From Candidatus Obscuribacterales bacterium (GTDB lineage Bacteria; Cyanobacteriota; Vampirovibrionia; Obscuribacterales; Obscuribacteraceae), in contig JAGVLS010000004.1 of assembly GCA_020054205.1 (NCBI GenBank), forward strand, positions 62,001 to 126,000: DNA of 64,000 nt. The letters are read 5' to 3'. The position numbers were made by a program, and so were the translations under genes. Of this stretch, positions 37,266 through 46,246 are shown in pieces. How positions within the stretch are numbered: position 1 is the first letter of the stretch; the number at the start of each line of letters is the position of its first letter. The notes beneath the pieces are model-generated. The model did not search any database. It was not told the origin of the DNA and worked only from the letters and a program-made list of their open reading frames with translations.

Positions 37266-38672
37266 GTGCCAAAACTTAGTAAAAAGTCATGGATGTTTTT
37301 GAAATTAGGACTGCTAGTTGCTTTTTGTTTGACGTTTTTTGCTCAACAAAACTTAAATAAGTCAAAGGATAGCTTTTGGTTGCAGTCTAAATTAGGGGCT
37401 CAGGCACTAGCTCAAGGTGATTTTGAAAAACGATCAATAACTCCGGACGCCTTGTATTCCAGGGCTTGGAATTTAATTAAGGAAAATTATTACGATCAGA
37501 ACTTTGGAAATCAAGACTGGTCAAGATGGCAAAGTCGGTATTCAGGCAAACTTAAAACAACGGAAGACGCAGACAAAGCTATTGAATCCATGCTTGCCTC
37601 TTTGAATGACCCTTATACACGCTTTTTAAGCAAAGATGCATTTGATGAAGAAAAATCGCAAATAGAAGCTCATTTATTTGGGGTTGGTATGCAATTAGGT
37701 ATGAATAAAGAGCATAAAGTTGTAGTTATTGCTCCTATTCAAGATACTCCAGCCGATAGAGCTGGAATACATGCAGGCGATGAAATTATTGAAGTTGACC
37801 GTAAACCAGTTAAAGGACAATCTCTTGATCAAGTTGTTAAACAAATTCGAGGGCTAAAGGGAACTAAAGTCCTCATCACTATTTTGCGTAATACCAAAAA
37901 AGAACAAGTTGAATTAACTCGGGCTGAAATTCCTATTAAAGCTGTAGCAAATGTTGAAGTATTGCCAGGTAATATTGGCTATATTCGTTTGGAGAGCTTC
38001 ATTTCGCATCGAGCTAATGAAGAAATGAAAGAAGCTTTGAAAAAGGTAGGCTCAGTACGTGGTCTGGTTTTAGATTTACGTCTAAATCCAGGTGGGCTAT
38101 TGTCTAATGCTATAGAAATAGCCAATATGTTTATGGATAAAGGAATTATTGTTAGTACCATTGATAAAGATGGTTATAAAACATCTCAATTAGCGGTAAG
38201 AGGTGCTCACAATACTATTCCTATGGTTGTTTTGATCAATAAAGGTAGTGCTTCAGCTTCAGAAATTTTAAGTGGTGCATTGCGCGATAATGGCAGAGCA
38301 AAATTAGTGGGCGAAAAATCATTTGGCAAAGGATTAGTACAAGCTATTCATCGTTTGGATGATGGCTCTGGTATGAATGTAACTATAGCCAAATATTTAA
38401 CTCCTAATGATACTGATATTCATAAAACAGGCATAATTCCTGACTATGAAATCGCTATTAAAGAAGATGATTATAAAACAGGTAAAGGTCCGTGGTGGAC
38501 TGGTTGGATGGACACAAGTGCTCCTAATTACAAACGGTCTCCACAAGATGGCAAAGACGTGCAATTAGCTAAAGCATTGGAAGTTTTAAACAAACAGTTG
38601 GCTGAGCATGTTAACACCAACAATTCAGCTAATGTTTTTGCTAGTTCATCACCAACAATTCCTAAAAACTAG
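37266..38672 (+). CDS. ctpA: C-terminal processing protease, CtpA/S41 family
   Basis: An N-terminal membrane segment (F-L-K-L-G-L-L-V-A-F-C-L-T-F-F-A) is followed by a PDZ domain (residues about 133-215, V-G-M-Q-L-G-M, D-R-A-G-I-H-A-G-D-E-I) and the tail-specific protease core. The catalytic pair is Ser330 in N-K-G-S-A-S-A-S-E-I and Lys355 in S-F-G-K-G-L-V-Q, at the family's 25-residue spacing. It cleaves C-terminal tails of periplasmic or exported proteins. Start is GTG with an AGGGG site upstream. The CxxC protein gene follows after 2 bases. Confidence 0.92.
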   Translation: MPKLSKKSWMFLKLGLLVAFCLTFFAQQNLNKSKDSFWLQSKLGAQALAQGDFEKRSITPDALYSRAWNLIKENYYDQNFGNQDWSRWQSRYSGKLKTTEDADKAIESMLASLNDPYTRFLSKDAFDEEKSQIEAHLFGVGMQLGMNKEHKVVVIAPIQDTPADRAGIHAGDEIIEVDRKPVKGQSLDQVVKQIRGLKGTKVLITILRNTKKEQVELTRAEIPIKAVANVEVLPGNIGYIRLESFISHRANEEMKEALKKVGSVRGLVLDLRLNPGGLLSNAIEIANMFMDKGIIVSTIDKDGYKTSQLAVRGAHNTIPMVVLINKGSASASEILSGALRDNGRAKLVGEKSFGKGLVQAIHRLDDGSGMNVTIAKYLTPNDTDIHKTGIIPDYEIAIKEDDYKTGKGPWWTGWMDTSAPNYKRSPQDGKDVQLAKALEVLNKQLAEHVNTNNSANVFASSSPTIPKN

Positions 38673-38674
38673 TT

Positions 38675-39142
38675 TTGATTGATAAACGACGGTTTAAAGA
38701 TGTAGGAAATTCTCTAGAAGAATTTGCTTACGAATTTCTCGTTGTTTGTCCTAATTGTTCTAAACAATGCAAAGTTTTACTTGATGGTATAAGCGATACC
38801 AATAAATTGTTTCAGCCAAGAAAAGCAATTTGTATACATTGTGGTTTTGCAAAAAAATGGAATGGTGACAAAATAAGTGCTGGTGAACCTTATGATTGGT
38901 ATTTTGGTTTTCCTTTATGGCTTCAAATTTCATGTCGTGATGAAATTTTGTGGGCTCTAAATGCAGATCATTTAGATTTTCTAGAAGACTATGTCTCAGC
39001 CAAGCAACGTGAACAATTGCCAAATAAAAATCGTAGTTTAATTAGTCGATTACCAGTCTGGGTGAAAAGTGCAAAAAATCGTGGTGAAATTTTAAAGTGT
39101 ATCCAGAAATTACGGGAAAAACTACAAAGGTTGAATAAATGA
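38675..39142 (+). CDS. Conserved CxxC protein (155 aa)
   Basis: It carries two CxxC pairs (V-C-P-N-C-S-K-Q-C and I-C-I-H-C-G-F) forming a zinc ribbon, then the block F-G-F-P-L-W-L-Q-I-S-C-R-D-E-I-L-W-A-L-N, H-L-D-F-L-E-D-Y-V-S-A-K and S-R-L-P-V-W-V-K-S-A-K-N-R. This arrangement is found in a widespread but unnamed bacterial family. The start is TTG, 2 bases after ctpA, and the stop overlaps the DinB-like gene start by 4 bases, so all three form an operon. Function unknown. Confidence 0.7.
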   Translation: MIDKRRFKDVGNSLEEFAYEFLVVCPNCSKQCKVLLDGISDTNKLFQPRKAICIHCGFAKKWNGDKISAGEPYDWYFGFPLWLQISCRDEILWALNADHLDFLEDYVSAKQREQLPNKNRSLISRLPVWVKSAKNRGEILKCIQKLREKLQRLNK

Positions 39143-39588
39143 ATTTTTTTAGTAATTGGGTTTTTGCAAGAAAACTAACTATAGATTTATTGAACTCACT
39201 TAGTGAAGCTGATTTATTATGGACTCCAGGTAAAGAAGTTGGACAGTTTTGGAAACAATTTCGCCATATTGGTCGTGTACAAGAAGATTATATGGATGCA
39301 CTCATAAATAAAAGCATAAACTTTTCTTTGACAAACAAACACTATAATGGTGTACCAGATAGAAACAAGCTCATAGAATATTTCAGGAACTTAGATCAAA
39401 TACTTTCGGAAAAATTACATCAAATTGACTTTGCGGAGACAATTGATTGGTTTGGTGAAAAGGTAGATATATCCGAACATCTATCAAGAATGTTGAGTCA
39501 TGAAGTATTACATCATGGACAATTTATCGTTTATTGTCAGTTGTTAAAAAAACAATACCCTGAAAGCTGGTCTATCTGGGGATTTTAG
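39139..39588 (+). CDS. DinB-like four-helix metal-binding protein
   Basis: A four-helix bundle of the DinB/YfiT superfamily: F-R-H-I-G-R-V-Q-E-D-Y gives the first metal-ligand His, and S-H-E-V-L-H-H-G-Q-F gives the other two near residues 116-120. Such proteins are thiol-transfer or stress-related metal enzymes, often for bacillithiol or mycothiol. The ATG overlaps the CxxC gene stop; its own stop overlaps the convergent corrinoid adenosyltransferase gene by 4 bases. Confidence 0.82.
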   Translation: MNFFSNWVFARKLTIDLLNSLSEADLLWTPGKEVGQFWKQFRHIGRVQEDYMDALINKSINFSLTNKHYNGVPDRNKLIEYFRNLDQILSEKLHQIDFAETIDWFGEKVDISEHLSRMLSHEVLHHGQFIVYCQLLKKQYPESWSIWGF

Positions 39589-40169
39589 CAATCAAGTCCT
39601 TCAATAGCACGTCCATGATGTTTTAATGGACTGACTTGACTGACAGTAGTTGCTTGTTCCATAAGCCATTCAGGAGCAACGCGTCCAGTCAAAATTAAAA
39701 CAGTTGGATCTTGCCTGGATTCTATTGCTGGTCTAACTTCTGCCCAGTCTATTAGTCCTACGCGAGCTACATCAAGCATTTCATCACCAATTACTACATC
39801 GTCTTTGCGCTCTAATGCTTCTTTTATGTATGAAAGTCCTAATTTAGCTTGTTCTTTATCTTCCGGCAAAATACCATTTTCAGAAGTGTAAAATCTAAAA
39901 CTGCCACCAGGTCCAGCGCCTAATCTATTAACTCCTGTGTAATGAACAGTAAGTTTACCAAAATCTTTATCCTGAACATTGCTCAATATAGATAATGCTT
40001 TGCCTTCACTGGTATTAGCTTCTAATTTATCAAAAAATATTATGGTGACATTTTTCTTTTTACTTAAAGCTCTTATTGCTACTCCAAAAGTAGCTGTGGT
40101 TTTTCCACAACCTGTTCCTAGGTATAGGCGGATTCTTTCTTTTACTTGTTTATACTTTTCTGATGTCAT
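39585..40169 (-). CDS. Corrinoid adenosyltransferase (CobA/CobO/BtuR type)
   Basis: The P-loop reads Y-L-G-T-G-C-G-K-T-T-A-T-F-G, where the canonical form is G-x-G-K-G-K-T-T, so one Lys is replaced by Cys. The later blocks are standard: V-I-G-D-E-M-L-D, V-R-P-A-I-E-S-R, V-L-I-L-T-G-R-V-A-P-E-W-L-M and the terminal A-I-E-G-L-D-C. It transfers the adenosyl group from ATP to cob(I)alamin-type corrinoids. The C-terminal Cys is unusual. No other cobalamin genes are nearby, so it may serve salvage. Confidence 0.85.
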   Translation of the reverse strand: MTSEKYKQVKERIRLYLGTGCGKTTATFGVAIRALSKKKNVTIIFFDKLEANTSEGKALSILSNVQDKDFGKLTVHYTGVNRLGAGPGGSFRFYTSENGILPEDKEQAKLGLSYIKEALERKDDVVIGDEMLDVARVGLIDWAEVRPAIESRQDPTVLILTGRVAPEWLMEQATTVSQVSPLKHHGRAIEGLDC

Positions 40170-40187
40170 TGGTTTTAAACAGGAACT

Positions 40188-40565
40188 TTAAATAGGAATA
40201 GGACTACCTTTCTCGTCGACAGAAACAAAAGTCAAGTCTGCTTGAGTTACAGGCACTATATGTCCATCTCGTTCTGCTTCTACATCAACATGTATAGATA
40301 TAGATGTGCGACCAATATGTGTTGTAGATGTATAGAAACTAACAACTTCTCCAACAAAAACTGGTTGTTTAAAAACTACTTCTTTCATGGCTACGGTGAC
40401 AATTCTATTTTTGGTGCTATTGCGAGCTTCAACAGAACCAGCTAAATCTATATGACTTAGAATGATGCCACCGAAAATTGTTCCAGCGGCATTTGTGTCA
40501 CGAGGAAGAAGAACAATGCGTATCGCTGGTTGTCTTTTCTCATTTTTAAAGCCACTATTATTCAA
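40188..40565 (-). CDS. Hotdog-fold acyl-CoA thioesterase, YciA type
   Basis: A 125-residue single hotdog domain with I-R-I-V-L-L-P-R-D-T-N-A-A-G-T-I-F-G-G-I-I-L-S-H-I-D-L-A-G, where the G-T-I-F-G-G turn and following Asp mark the YciA-like active site. It hydrolyses acyl-CoA thioesters in the cytosol. Start is TTG preceded by GGGAAT; an ATG is not available. The corrinoid adenosyltransferase follows after 18 bases on the same strand. Confidence 0.87.
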   Translation of the reverse strand: MNNSGFKNEKRQPAIRIVLLPRDTNAAGTIFGGIILSHIDLAGSVEARNSTKNRIVTVAMKEVVFKQPVFVGEVVSFYTSTTHIGRTSISIHVDVEAERDGHIVPVTQADLTFVSVDEKGSPIPI

Positions 40566-40718
40566 ATTTATATTCCCAAGAAATATATGCCAATAGATTT
40601 TAGCTTATCTAGTTATCAAAATAGTTATCATTGACATTGCCAATAAATAGTCAAGAGGGTATCTCCACTTGAAGACTTTCGTATCGATAACTATCTATTT
40701 AAATTATCTTTCTTAAGC

Positions 40719-40724
40719 TATAAT
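40719..40724 (+). promoter_or_regulatory. TATAAT -10 box before the second barrel gene
   Basis: A perfect TATAAT lies 74 bases before the ATG at 40798; the -35 region (TATTTA, 17 bp upstream) is poor. The 232-base gap here holds no gene and no other strong signal. Confidence 0.4.
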
Positions 40725-40797
40725 CCAAGATGGTCATTTTTAGGTGGCTTTTTGGCGCTTTGATATCGAGTTTTATAGAGAGTAAAAACTTACCAGG

Positions 40798-41853
40798 ATG
40801 TTGGCAAAAAAAATATTGGCAAAATTTTTCTTACGTGGGCTAATTGCTCTAAGCCTTTTTGTAATATTTAGTCAAAATGCTTATGCACAGATGCAATTGC
40901 AAGCGGCCGGCAATACGCCTTTAGGCTTGCCCAATCATGCCTCGGAATTAATTGCACAAGTATCATCCTCACCGCCAGCTACTAGACCATCATCTTCTGA
41001 TATGCAAGTCGATTTAGCTCCTCTTAGATTGCCTGAACGAGGAGGCATGGGAAATTTCCAAGGTTTTAAGACTAATTTATTTTATAAATTACCGTCAAGA
41101 ATGTTTTTTAACCTGACTGTGGAAAATTCCGGACGTGTAGAAACTAATATTTTTCAACAATCTAGTCCTAATAAAACTGACTTTATTTATCGGGTATTGC
41201 CCAATGTTACTCTTGGATATGCTTTAACTAAAAAAACTCGTGTAGCTGCCAATTATTTCTTCTTCCGCGATCAGTACGCGCGTTATACCTCAAGCATGAG
41301 CAGAAACATTCATTCAGTAGGTGGTCGTATTGATCATGATTTCCAAATCACTCCTAAAACTACGCTTACTACATCTATGTTTGCTAGGGAATTATTTATT
41401 ACCCATTCTGCCAACCTGACAGACTTGCTCCCATCAGTCACTGTTGTGCGAAGAACAGGTCAAAGAGGCATTTTATATGGAAGCGTTATTGGACAGCTAA
41501 GATTTCATGGACTATTTGACCAATGGCAAGAAGGCGACCAATTTTATTCTTTTGGTGGTGTATATCGTTCACCTATGTGGACTTTCTCAGCTGACAATAC
41601 TTTTATAACTAATTTTGGCAAGCGTTCATTACGTGGTGGTCCTAATAACCAAATGTTCATTCTTACTTTTGAAGCTGGTAGAAAACTTCATAAGCGATTG
41701 CCACTTACTGCTTTTATGCGAGCAGAACCAATATTTAATATCGGTGCCAATCAAGCAGCTGGTTTTGCTGGCTTCAATTTCCGTTTATTCGGTGGGCTAA
41801 GAATGGAATTGAACAAAGCACCAATTTTCCCAATCAAATTACTTGGCGGCTAA
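40798..41853 (+). CDS. Outer-membrane beta-barrel candidate, second paralogue (351 aa)
   Basis: A signal peptide (cleavage after NAYA) precedes a low-complexity Pro/Ser segment, then the same strand motifs as at 14705: L-P-S-R-M-F-F-N, R-V-L-P-N-V-T-L-G-Y, F-A-R-E-L-F, L-P-S-V-T-V, W-T-F-S-A-D-N-T-F-I-T-N-F, and G-F-N-F-R-L-F-G-G-L-R. The tail is short. The TATAAT box at 40719 is the likely promoter. It sits directly before the convergent exported TPR-CHAT gene. Function unknown, barrel assignment inferred from the alternating strand pattern and terminal aromatic. Confidence 0.62.
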   Translation: MLAKKILAKFFLRGLIALSLFVIFSQNAYAQMQLQAAGNTPLGLPNHASELIAQVSSSPPATRPSSSDMQVDLAPLRLPERGGMGNFQGFKTNLFYKLPSRMFFNLTVENSGRVETNIFQQSSPNKTDFIYRVLPNVTLGYALTKKTRVAANYFFFRDQYARYTSSMSRNIHSVGGRIDHDFQITPKTTLTTSMFARELFITHSANLTDLLPSVTVVRRTGQRGILYGSVIGQLRFHGLFDQWQEGDQFYSFGGVYRSPMWTFSADNTFITNFGKRSLRGGPNNQMFILTFEAGRKLHKRLPLTAFMRAEPIFNIGANQAAGFAGFNFRLFGGLRMELNKAPIFPIKLLGG

Positions 41854-41857
41854 TAGT

Positions 41858-44800
41858 TTATTCTTCTCCTAATAATTGAAATGCTGCCCAATATCTTGGG
41901 TTGGCTCTAACAAAATTAGGATCTTTTTTATTGTTAGTTTTACTGCTTTCTAAAAAGGCTACTGTATCTAATTGAGCTTGTCTTAAAGAAATGCTTTTTC
42001 CTTTTCCTTCCAAATATGTTTTATAAAACTTTGTCATTTGATATTCAGTCATAACATCATCAACATTCCATTGACTAACTAATACAGATGGCGTACCGGC
42101 AATAATAAAGGCGCGCGACAAGCCAACTACTCCGTCGCCTGTAATTTTTCCGCGTCCAGTTTGGCAAGCAGAAAGCACTACGATTTTTGCTTTTAAATCT
42201 TTAAGTGAAATAATATCCGATACTGTAAGCAAACCATCATCATTTTGAGTAGGTGCTAGTACCAGTGCTGATTGAACGGGATGCTCTTCATCAATCATTC
42301 CGTGTGTAGCTAAATGAATGCTTGTTGCTTTTGGTGCTAATTCTTCAAATGCTTTTTTATTTGCTTCAGCTCCAATTTTTACGATGGCATTATTATTGCC
42401 AAATAATTGAGCAACATGTTTTACTTCTTTTTCAGCATAAGGCAATGCACCTAAAAATGAAATTACAGGAGTAATAGGATTACCAAAGGCTAGCAATTTG
42501 TTTTCTGCTTGCTTTACTTCATTAGCTAATTTTTGTGTGGCTTTTAACACACCTAAAGCAGGTGTATAGCTAAGTGTATAGTTTTCTATTAAGTAATCAC
42601 CCTTCTCTGATATAAGTGCTGCAAAAGGTACGGAAAATAATGAGCCATGTGGAATTATTGTCACACTTGCTCCTGGATTTTTTGGTAACAGGTGAGCTAT
42701 TGGATGAATTAAAACTTGATAGACTTGTTTTAATAAATCTTGTCTTTTTAATCCGATTTGTTTTAAGTCATCATTTGGTTTGGGTTGAGTAATTACGCTC
42801 TTAACACAATTAGTAATTAACTCGGATAATTTTTGTTTGTTTATCAATATTGGTGCCGGCATATGAATAGTGCTATCTGGGTCAATTACCCAAACAATTA
42901 TTTTGTCAGGCAAAATATAATATTCAACACAAGTAGAACCACGTTGTTTTACTGTCGATTTAATTTCTTCTATTGTTGGAGCAGCTACATTGATTGGGCT
43001 AATTGCCGTACCTTCAACGTAAGCATGTGGCTTAGCAATTATACTAACGTCTCTATCTTTGCTAACTATAGCGCTATTTGATGGCGAAGCTGGAGCAGAT
43101 CTAGCAACATTATTGAGTAATGAAGCTTTATTCTGTATAGTGCTTTCAAAAACAATTTGTCTTTTGCCTCTATTAGCTAGCATGTCTAAAAAGGCACGGG
43201 CGCGTCCACGCTCAGCTATTTCTAATGCTTCGTATGGGCGATTGAGTTTTTGCAACAAATCAATCAATTCAATAAAACAATCTTGGCGGAAGTCTAAATT
43301 GTATGTTTTAAAAGAGTCTCGCGATAAATTTCCTCTTTCTTTTTCAACTAAATCAACTGCTTTACTTAAATAAGTAAGGGCTTCGTTATTATTATTTTGT
43401 GCTTTATAAGCTTTACCAATACCTAAATTTGCATCCCATTGTGCTTCAATAGAGCCAGAATTATTAGCTAAAATAAGTGCTTGTTGATAATATTCTTGAG
43501 CCTTTTGATAATTATGTCTTAAATATTCACTTAGACCTAATCCGCGAAATATAGTGCTTTCTGCTGATTTGTCATTAATGTTTTTAGCTTTATTCAATGC
43601 TTGTTGATAAATTGTCGATGCTTCATCGTATTTACCTTGAATAAGATTGTATTGCGCTAAGTTGTAATCAAGTATTGCTTCAAATCTTTTTGTTATAGCT
43701 GAATGATAATCTTTAGCTTTTTGATAATAAGTTTGAAATTCATGAGTGTGTTTGGGACTATCAAGTGCTGCTACAGCTAAGCTATTCATTGCTAAAGCCA
43801 TACGGTCTTGATCTTTAGCTTGATCAAATAAAGGTAAAGCCATTTGATAATAATTCATAGCTGTATCTGATTGACCTAATACCTTGTAACAACGGCCAAT
43901 AGCCATAAGTAAATCAGCATTTTTGACAATATCATTTGATTCTTTGGCACTTTCTTTTAATGCCAGTAGTTTTTGCAAAGCTGGTTCCGGAGTGCCTTTA
44001 AGTAAAAGATCATTGCTAAGCTGCAACATAGAATCAAATTCTAAAGAAAAATTATTTTGTCTTTGTGCTAATAAGGCAGCTTTTTTATGTGAAGACTCTG
44101 CTTGTTCAAAATCTCCTAAATCAGCATATGTTGTACCTAGCCCAATTAAGCCACCAATTAAAATAGTATTTTCAGTTGTTCTTACTAACTCAATAGCCTT
44201 TTCATATTCAGCTTTTGCTTCTTGTATGTTTTGGTTATCGTAATATGTATCTGCCAAACCTAGATGAGCTTTGGCTTCTAAAAAAGCTAATGTTTTATCC
44301 TGCAGAAAATTGAGAGCTTGTTTATATACTTCAATTGCATTATTTAAATTTTGAGAATCATGTTCTATTTGAGCAAGTCCTAAAAGAGCTACACCCATTT
44401 TGCGATTGTCTGGTGCTTCTTTCATCAAATTAATTGACTGAGTAAGTAATTCTTTAGCTTTATTTGGATTATGTTTTTGCCTTTCTATGGTAGCTAAATT
44501 ATTGAGTGCATCTGCTTGTCCGAGAATATCGTTATTCTTGACAGATATATCTTGTGCTAATTTGTAATAATTTTCTGCTTTTTCTAAGTCATGGCTACTT
44601 AATGCCATTGTGCCAAGACTATTGGTAATGAATATAACTTGATCATCAAGATTATTTGTTTTAGCTATAGATAAAGCTTGTTCATACTCTTTTAAAGCAT
44701 CAATTTTTTTATTGGCAGAAGTTAAAAGTAACGCTAAAGCAATATGTGTGCGAATCATGGCATCAGGTCTATTTATGGTAGCTTCTTTAGCAATTGCTTG

Positions 44801-45178
44801 CCGCATAAAATCTTCTGCTTTTTCTAAATTTGCAGCTTCAAAATAAGCCTTAGCTAGATCATATAAAGCATCAGCTTGCTCATCTGGTTTTCCTTTTTTG
44901 GCAAGACGCTGAACTTGTTGTTCTAAATTTGCAATATTCACTGCTTGATTAACAGCCAGTATTGGTGATAGTTCATTGATGATTATAAGTAATGCAATAA
45001 TTAGGGCTGGATAAAACTTTGATTTATTGATATGAAATGGATTGATTTGTCGATGGTGCTTTAGCTTGTTTGGATACAGAGACTTGATAAAAGCCAGTGG
45101 TGCCATTGACATAATTAAGAACGGCAGCCATTTTTGACATATCAGCAAGAATTCTTTTTGTTTTACTGTGAGAATCAT
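41858..45178 (-). CDS. Exported TPR-CHAT protein (up to 1106 aa)
   Basis: A hydrophobic segment (F-Y-P-A-L-I-I-A-L-L-I-I-I-N-E-L-S) precedes about 15 TPR motifs (A-x-x-x-Y-x-x-A-L spaced 34-40 residues) to residue 680, then a CHAT caspase-like protease domain. The catalytic pair is His959 (H-L-A-T-H-G-M) and Cys1005 (L-S-A-C-Q-T-G), numbered from the longest frame. Export fits co-location with the FecR gene. The start is uncertain: 45178 is the furthest ATG, 45112 another. Both lie inside the FecR gene, so overlap is 89-155 bases. Cyanobacteria often pair CHAT proteins with FHA-type and FecR-type proteins. Confidence 0.82.
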   Translation of the reverse strand: MILTVKQKEFLLICQKWLPFLIMSMAPLAFIKSLYPNKLKHHRQINPFHINKSKFYPALIIALLIIINELSPILAVNQAVNIANLEQQVQRLAKKGKPDEQADALYDLAKAYFEAANLEKAEDFMRQAIAKEATINRPDAMIRTHIALALLLTSANKKIDALKEYEQALSIAKTNNLDDQVIFITNSLGTMALSSHDLEKAENYYKLAQDISVKNNDILGQADALNNLATIERQKHNPNKAKELLTQSINLMKEAPDNRKMGVALLGLAQIEHDSQNLNNAIEVYKQALNFLQDKTLAFLEAKAHLGLADTYYDNQNIQEAKAEYEKAIELVRTTENTILIGGLIGLGTTYADLGDFEQAESSHKKAALLAQRQNNFSLEFDSMLQLSNDLLLKGTPEPALQKLLALKESAKESNDIVKNADLLMAIGRCYKVLGQSDTAMNYYQMALPLFDQAKDQDRMALAMNSLAVAALDSPKHTHEFQTYYQKAKDYHSAITKRFEAILDYNLAQYNLIQGKYDEASTIYQQALNKAKNINDKSAESTIFRGLGLSEYLRHNYQKAQEYYQQALILANNSGSIEAQWDANLGIGKAYKAQNNNNEALTYLSKAVDLVEKERGNLSRDSFKTYNLDFRQDCFIELIDLLQKLNRPYEALEIAERGRARAFLDMLANRGKRQIVFESTIQNKASLLNNVARSAPASPSNSAIVSKDRDVSIIAKPHAYVEGTAISPINVAAPTIEEIKSTVKQRGSTCVEYYILPDKIIVWVIDPDSTIHMPAPILINKQKLSELITNCVKSVITQPKPNDDLKQIGLKRQDLLKQVYQVLIHPIAHLLPKNPGASVTIIPHGSLFSVPFAALISEKGDYLIENYTLSYTPALGVLKATQKLANEVKQAENKLLAFGNPITPVISFLGALPYAEKEVKHVAQLFGNNNAIVKIGAEANKKAFEELAPKATSIHLATHGMIDEEHPVQSALVLAPTQNDDGLLTVSDIISLKDLKAKIVVLSACQTGRGKITGDGVVGLSRAFIIAGTPSVLVSQWNVDDVMTEYQMTKFYKTYLEGKGKSISLRQAQLDTVAFLESSKTNNKKDPNFVRANPRYWAAFQLLGEE

Positions 45179-46007
45179 TTTGTCCTAATGTTACGATCAA
45201 ACCACTATTTGCTAATACTGTTTCCAATGAAAACTCATTGGTAGCAAATTGTTCATTGCCTAATAGTTTACCTCCTCGGCGTGCAAACCCGTCATGTAAA
45301 TACAAATCTTTGGTTGCAATTTTTGTATTGCTGCCAATGAATTCAAATCCTGGGGCAATCGACATTACTTGACTATTTAGTCCAGATGATTTGTCAGGTA
45401 CTTTTACTAATATAGCTTTACCAGTGCCATTAAGATTCATTAGATGAATAACATCATTTTCTTCTTTGAGAATAATTTCTGAATTCGCTTGGCAGGATAT
45501 ATCAAAATATTTGGTTTTGATTAAAGCTACATGCGCTGGACGTCGAGTTGAAACTAAAATAGAACCAGATTCAAAATTGATGGAATAAGGAGTCAATTGC
45601 TGGAATTTACTTCCTGCGATCCATTTAACTAATATGCCACTGCCATCACCTTTTAAGATATCTTCTTTAAAGTGTTTTTCGTTCACTGCGCTAATACCAT
45701 TGCCGGATGCATGAGCATTAATAGCAAAATCTATTGGATTGGCATTAGTTAAATCAATGGGATTAATAGGTGTATTGCCAAGAGTTGGCGGCGGCGTAAT
45801 GGGTACAAAAACTTTAATAGGTGCCGGTATAGAAGGAGGCGTCATTGGAGGGGGTATTGTCGGCATAGATGGAGGAGTTGTTATCGGAGGAGTATATGTA
45901 AAACTGCTTCCTTGGCAATGTCCTGGCATGTTTAGCCATAACATGGCTAGCCACAAATAGATTGACAATAAAAATAATGGTTTAAATAGTGTTTTACTCT
46001 TTAACAT
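45024..46007 (-). CDS. Exported FecR-domain protein, subtype B (327 aa)
   Basis: A signal peptide (L-W-L-N-M-P-G-H-C-Q-G) is followed by a Pro/Thr-rich spacer (residues 35-85) and a FecR-like domain: S-I-L-V-S-T-R-R-P-A-H-V, V-I-H-L-M-N-L-N-G-T-G, S-I-A-P-G-F-E-F, then H-D-G-F-A-R-R-G-G-K and the terminal I-L-A-D-M-S-K-M-A-A-V-L-N-Y-V-N-G-T-T-G. The same terminal block is in the divergent paralogue at 46247-47218. No FecI-type sigma factor is near. The 3' end overlaps the CHAT gene. Start ATG has a GGGG site. Confidence 0.78.
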   Translation of the reverse strand: MLKSKTLFKPLFLLSIYLWLAMLWLNMPGHCQGSSFTYTPPITTPPSMPTIPPPMTPPSIPAPIKVFVPITPPPTLGNTPINPIDLTNANPIDFAINAHASGNGISAVNEKHFKEDILKGDGSGILVKWIAGSKFQQLTPYSINFESGSILVSTRRPAHVALIKTKYFDISCQANSEIILKEENDVIHLMNLNGTGKAILVKVPDKSSGLNSQVMSIAPGFEFIGSNTKIATKDLYLHDGFARRGGKLLGNEQFATNEFSLETVLANSGLIVTLGQNDSHSKTKRILADMSKMAAVLNYVNGTTGFYQVSVSKQAKAPSTNQSISYQ

Positions 46008-46246
46008 AATGCCCCAGCTTGCGGAATACGTAATATTGACTGCACCCCTTCTTTACTTCTGGACGTCAAAAATTAGGGGGAATTTCAAAGATTAATTGCT
46101 TAAAAAATTCTTCCTAATTTAGTGTTTTTCTAAGTAAAAACCTTGTCCTTCTTAGCTTCTAAGAATTGAAATCAATACGCTATACTTAAATGTGTTCTGG
46201 ACTATGTCCTTGCCCTTATGTTCTGGCGAAAAATTGGGAGAAATCA

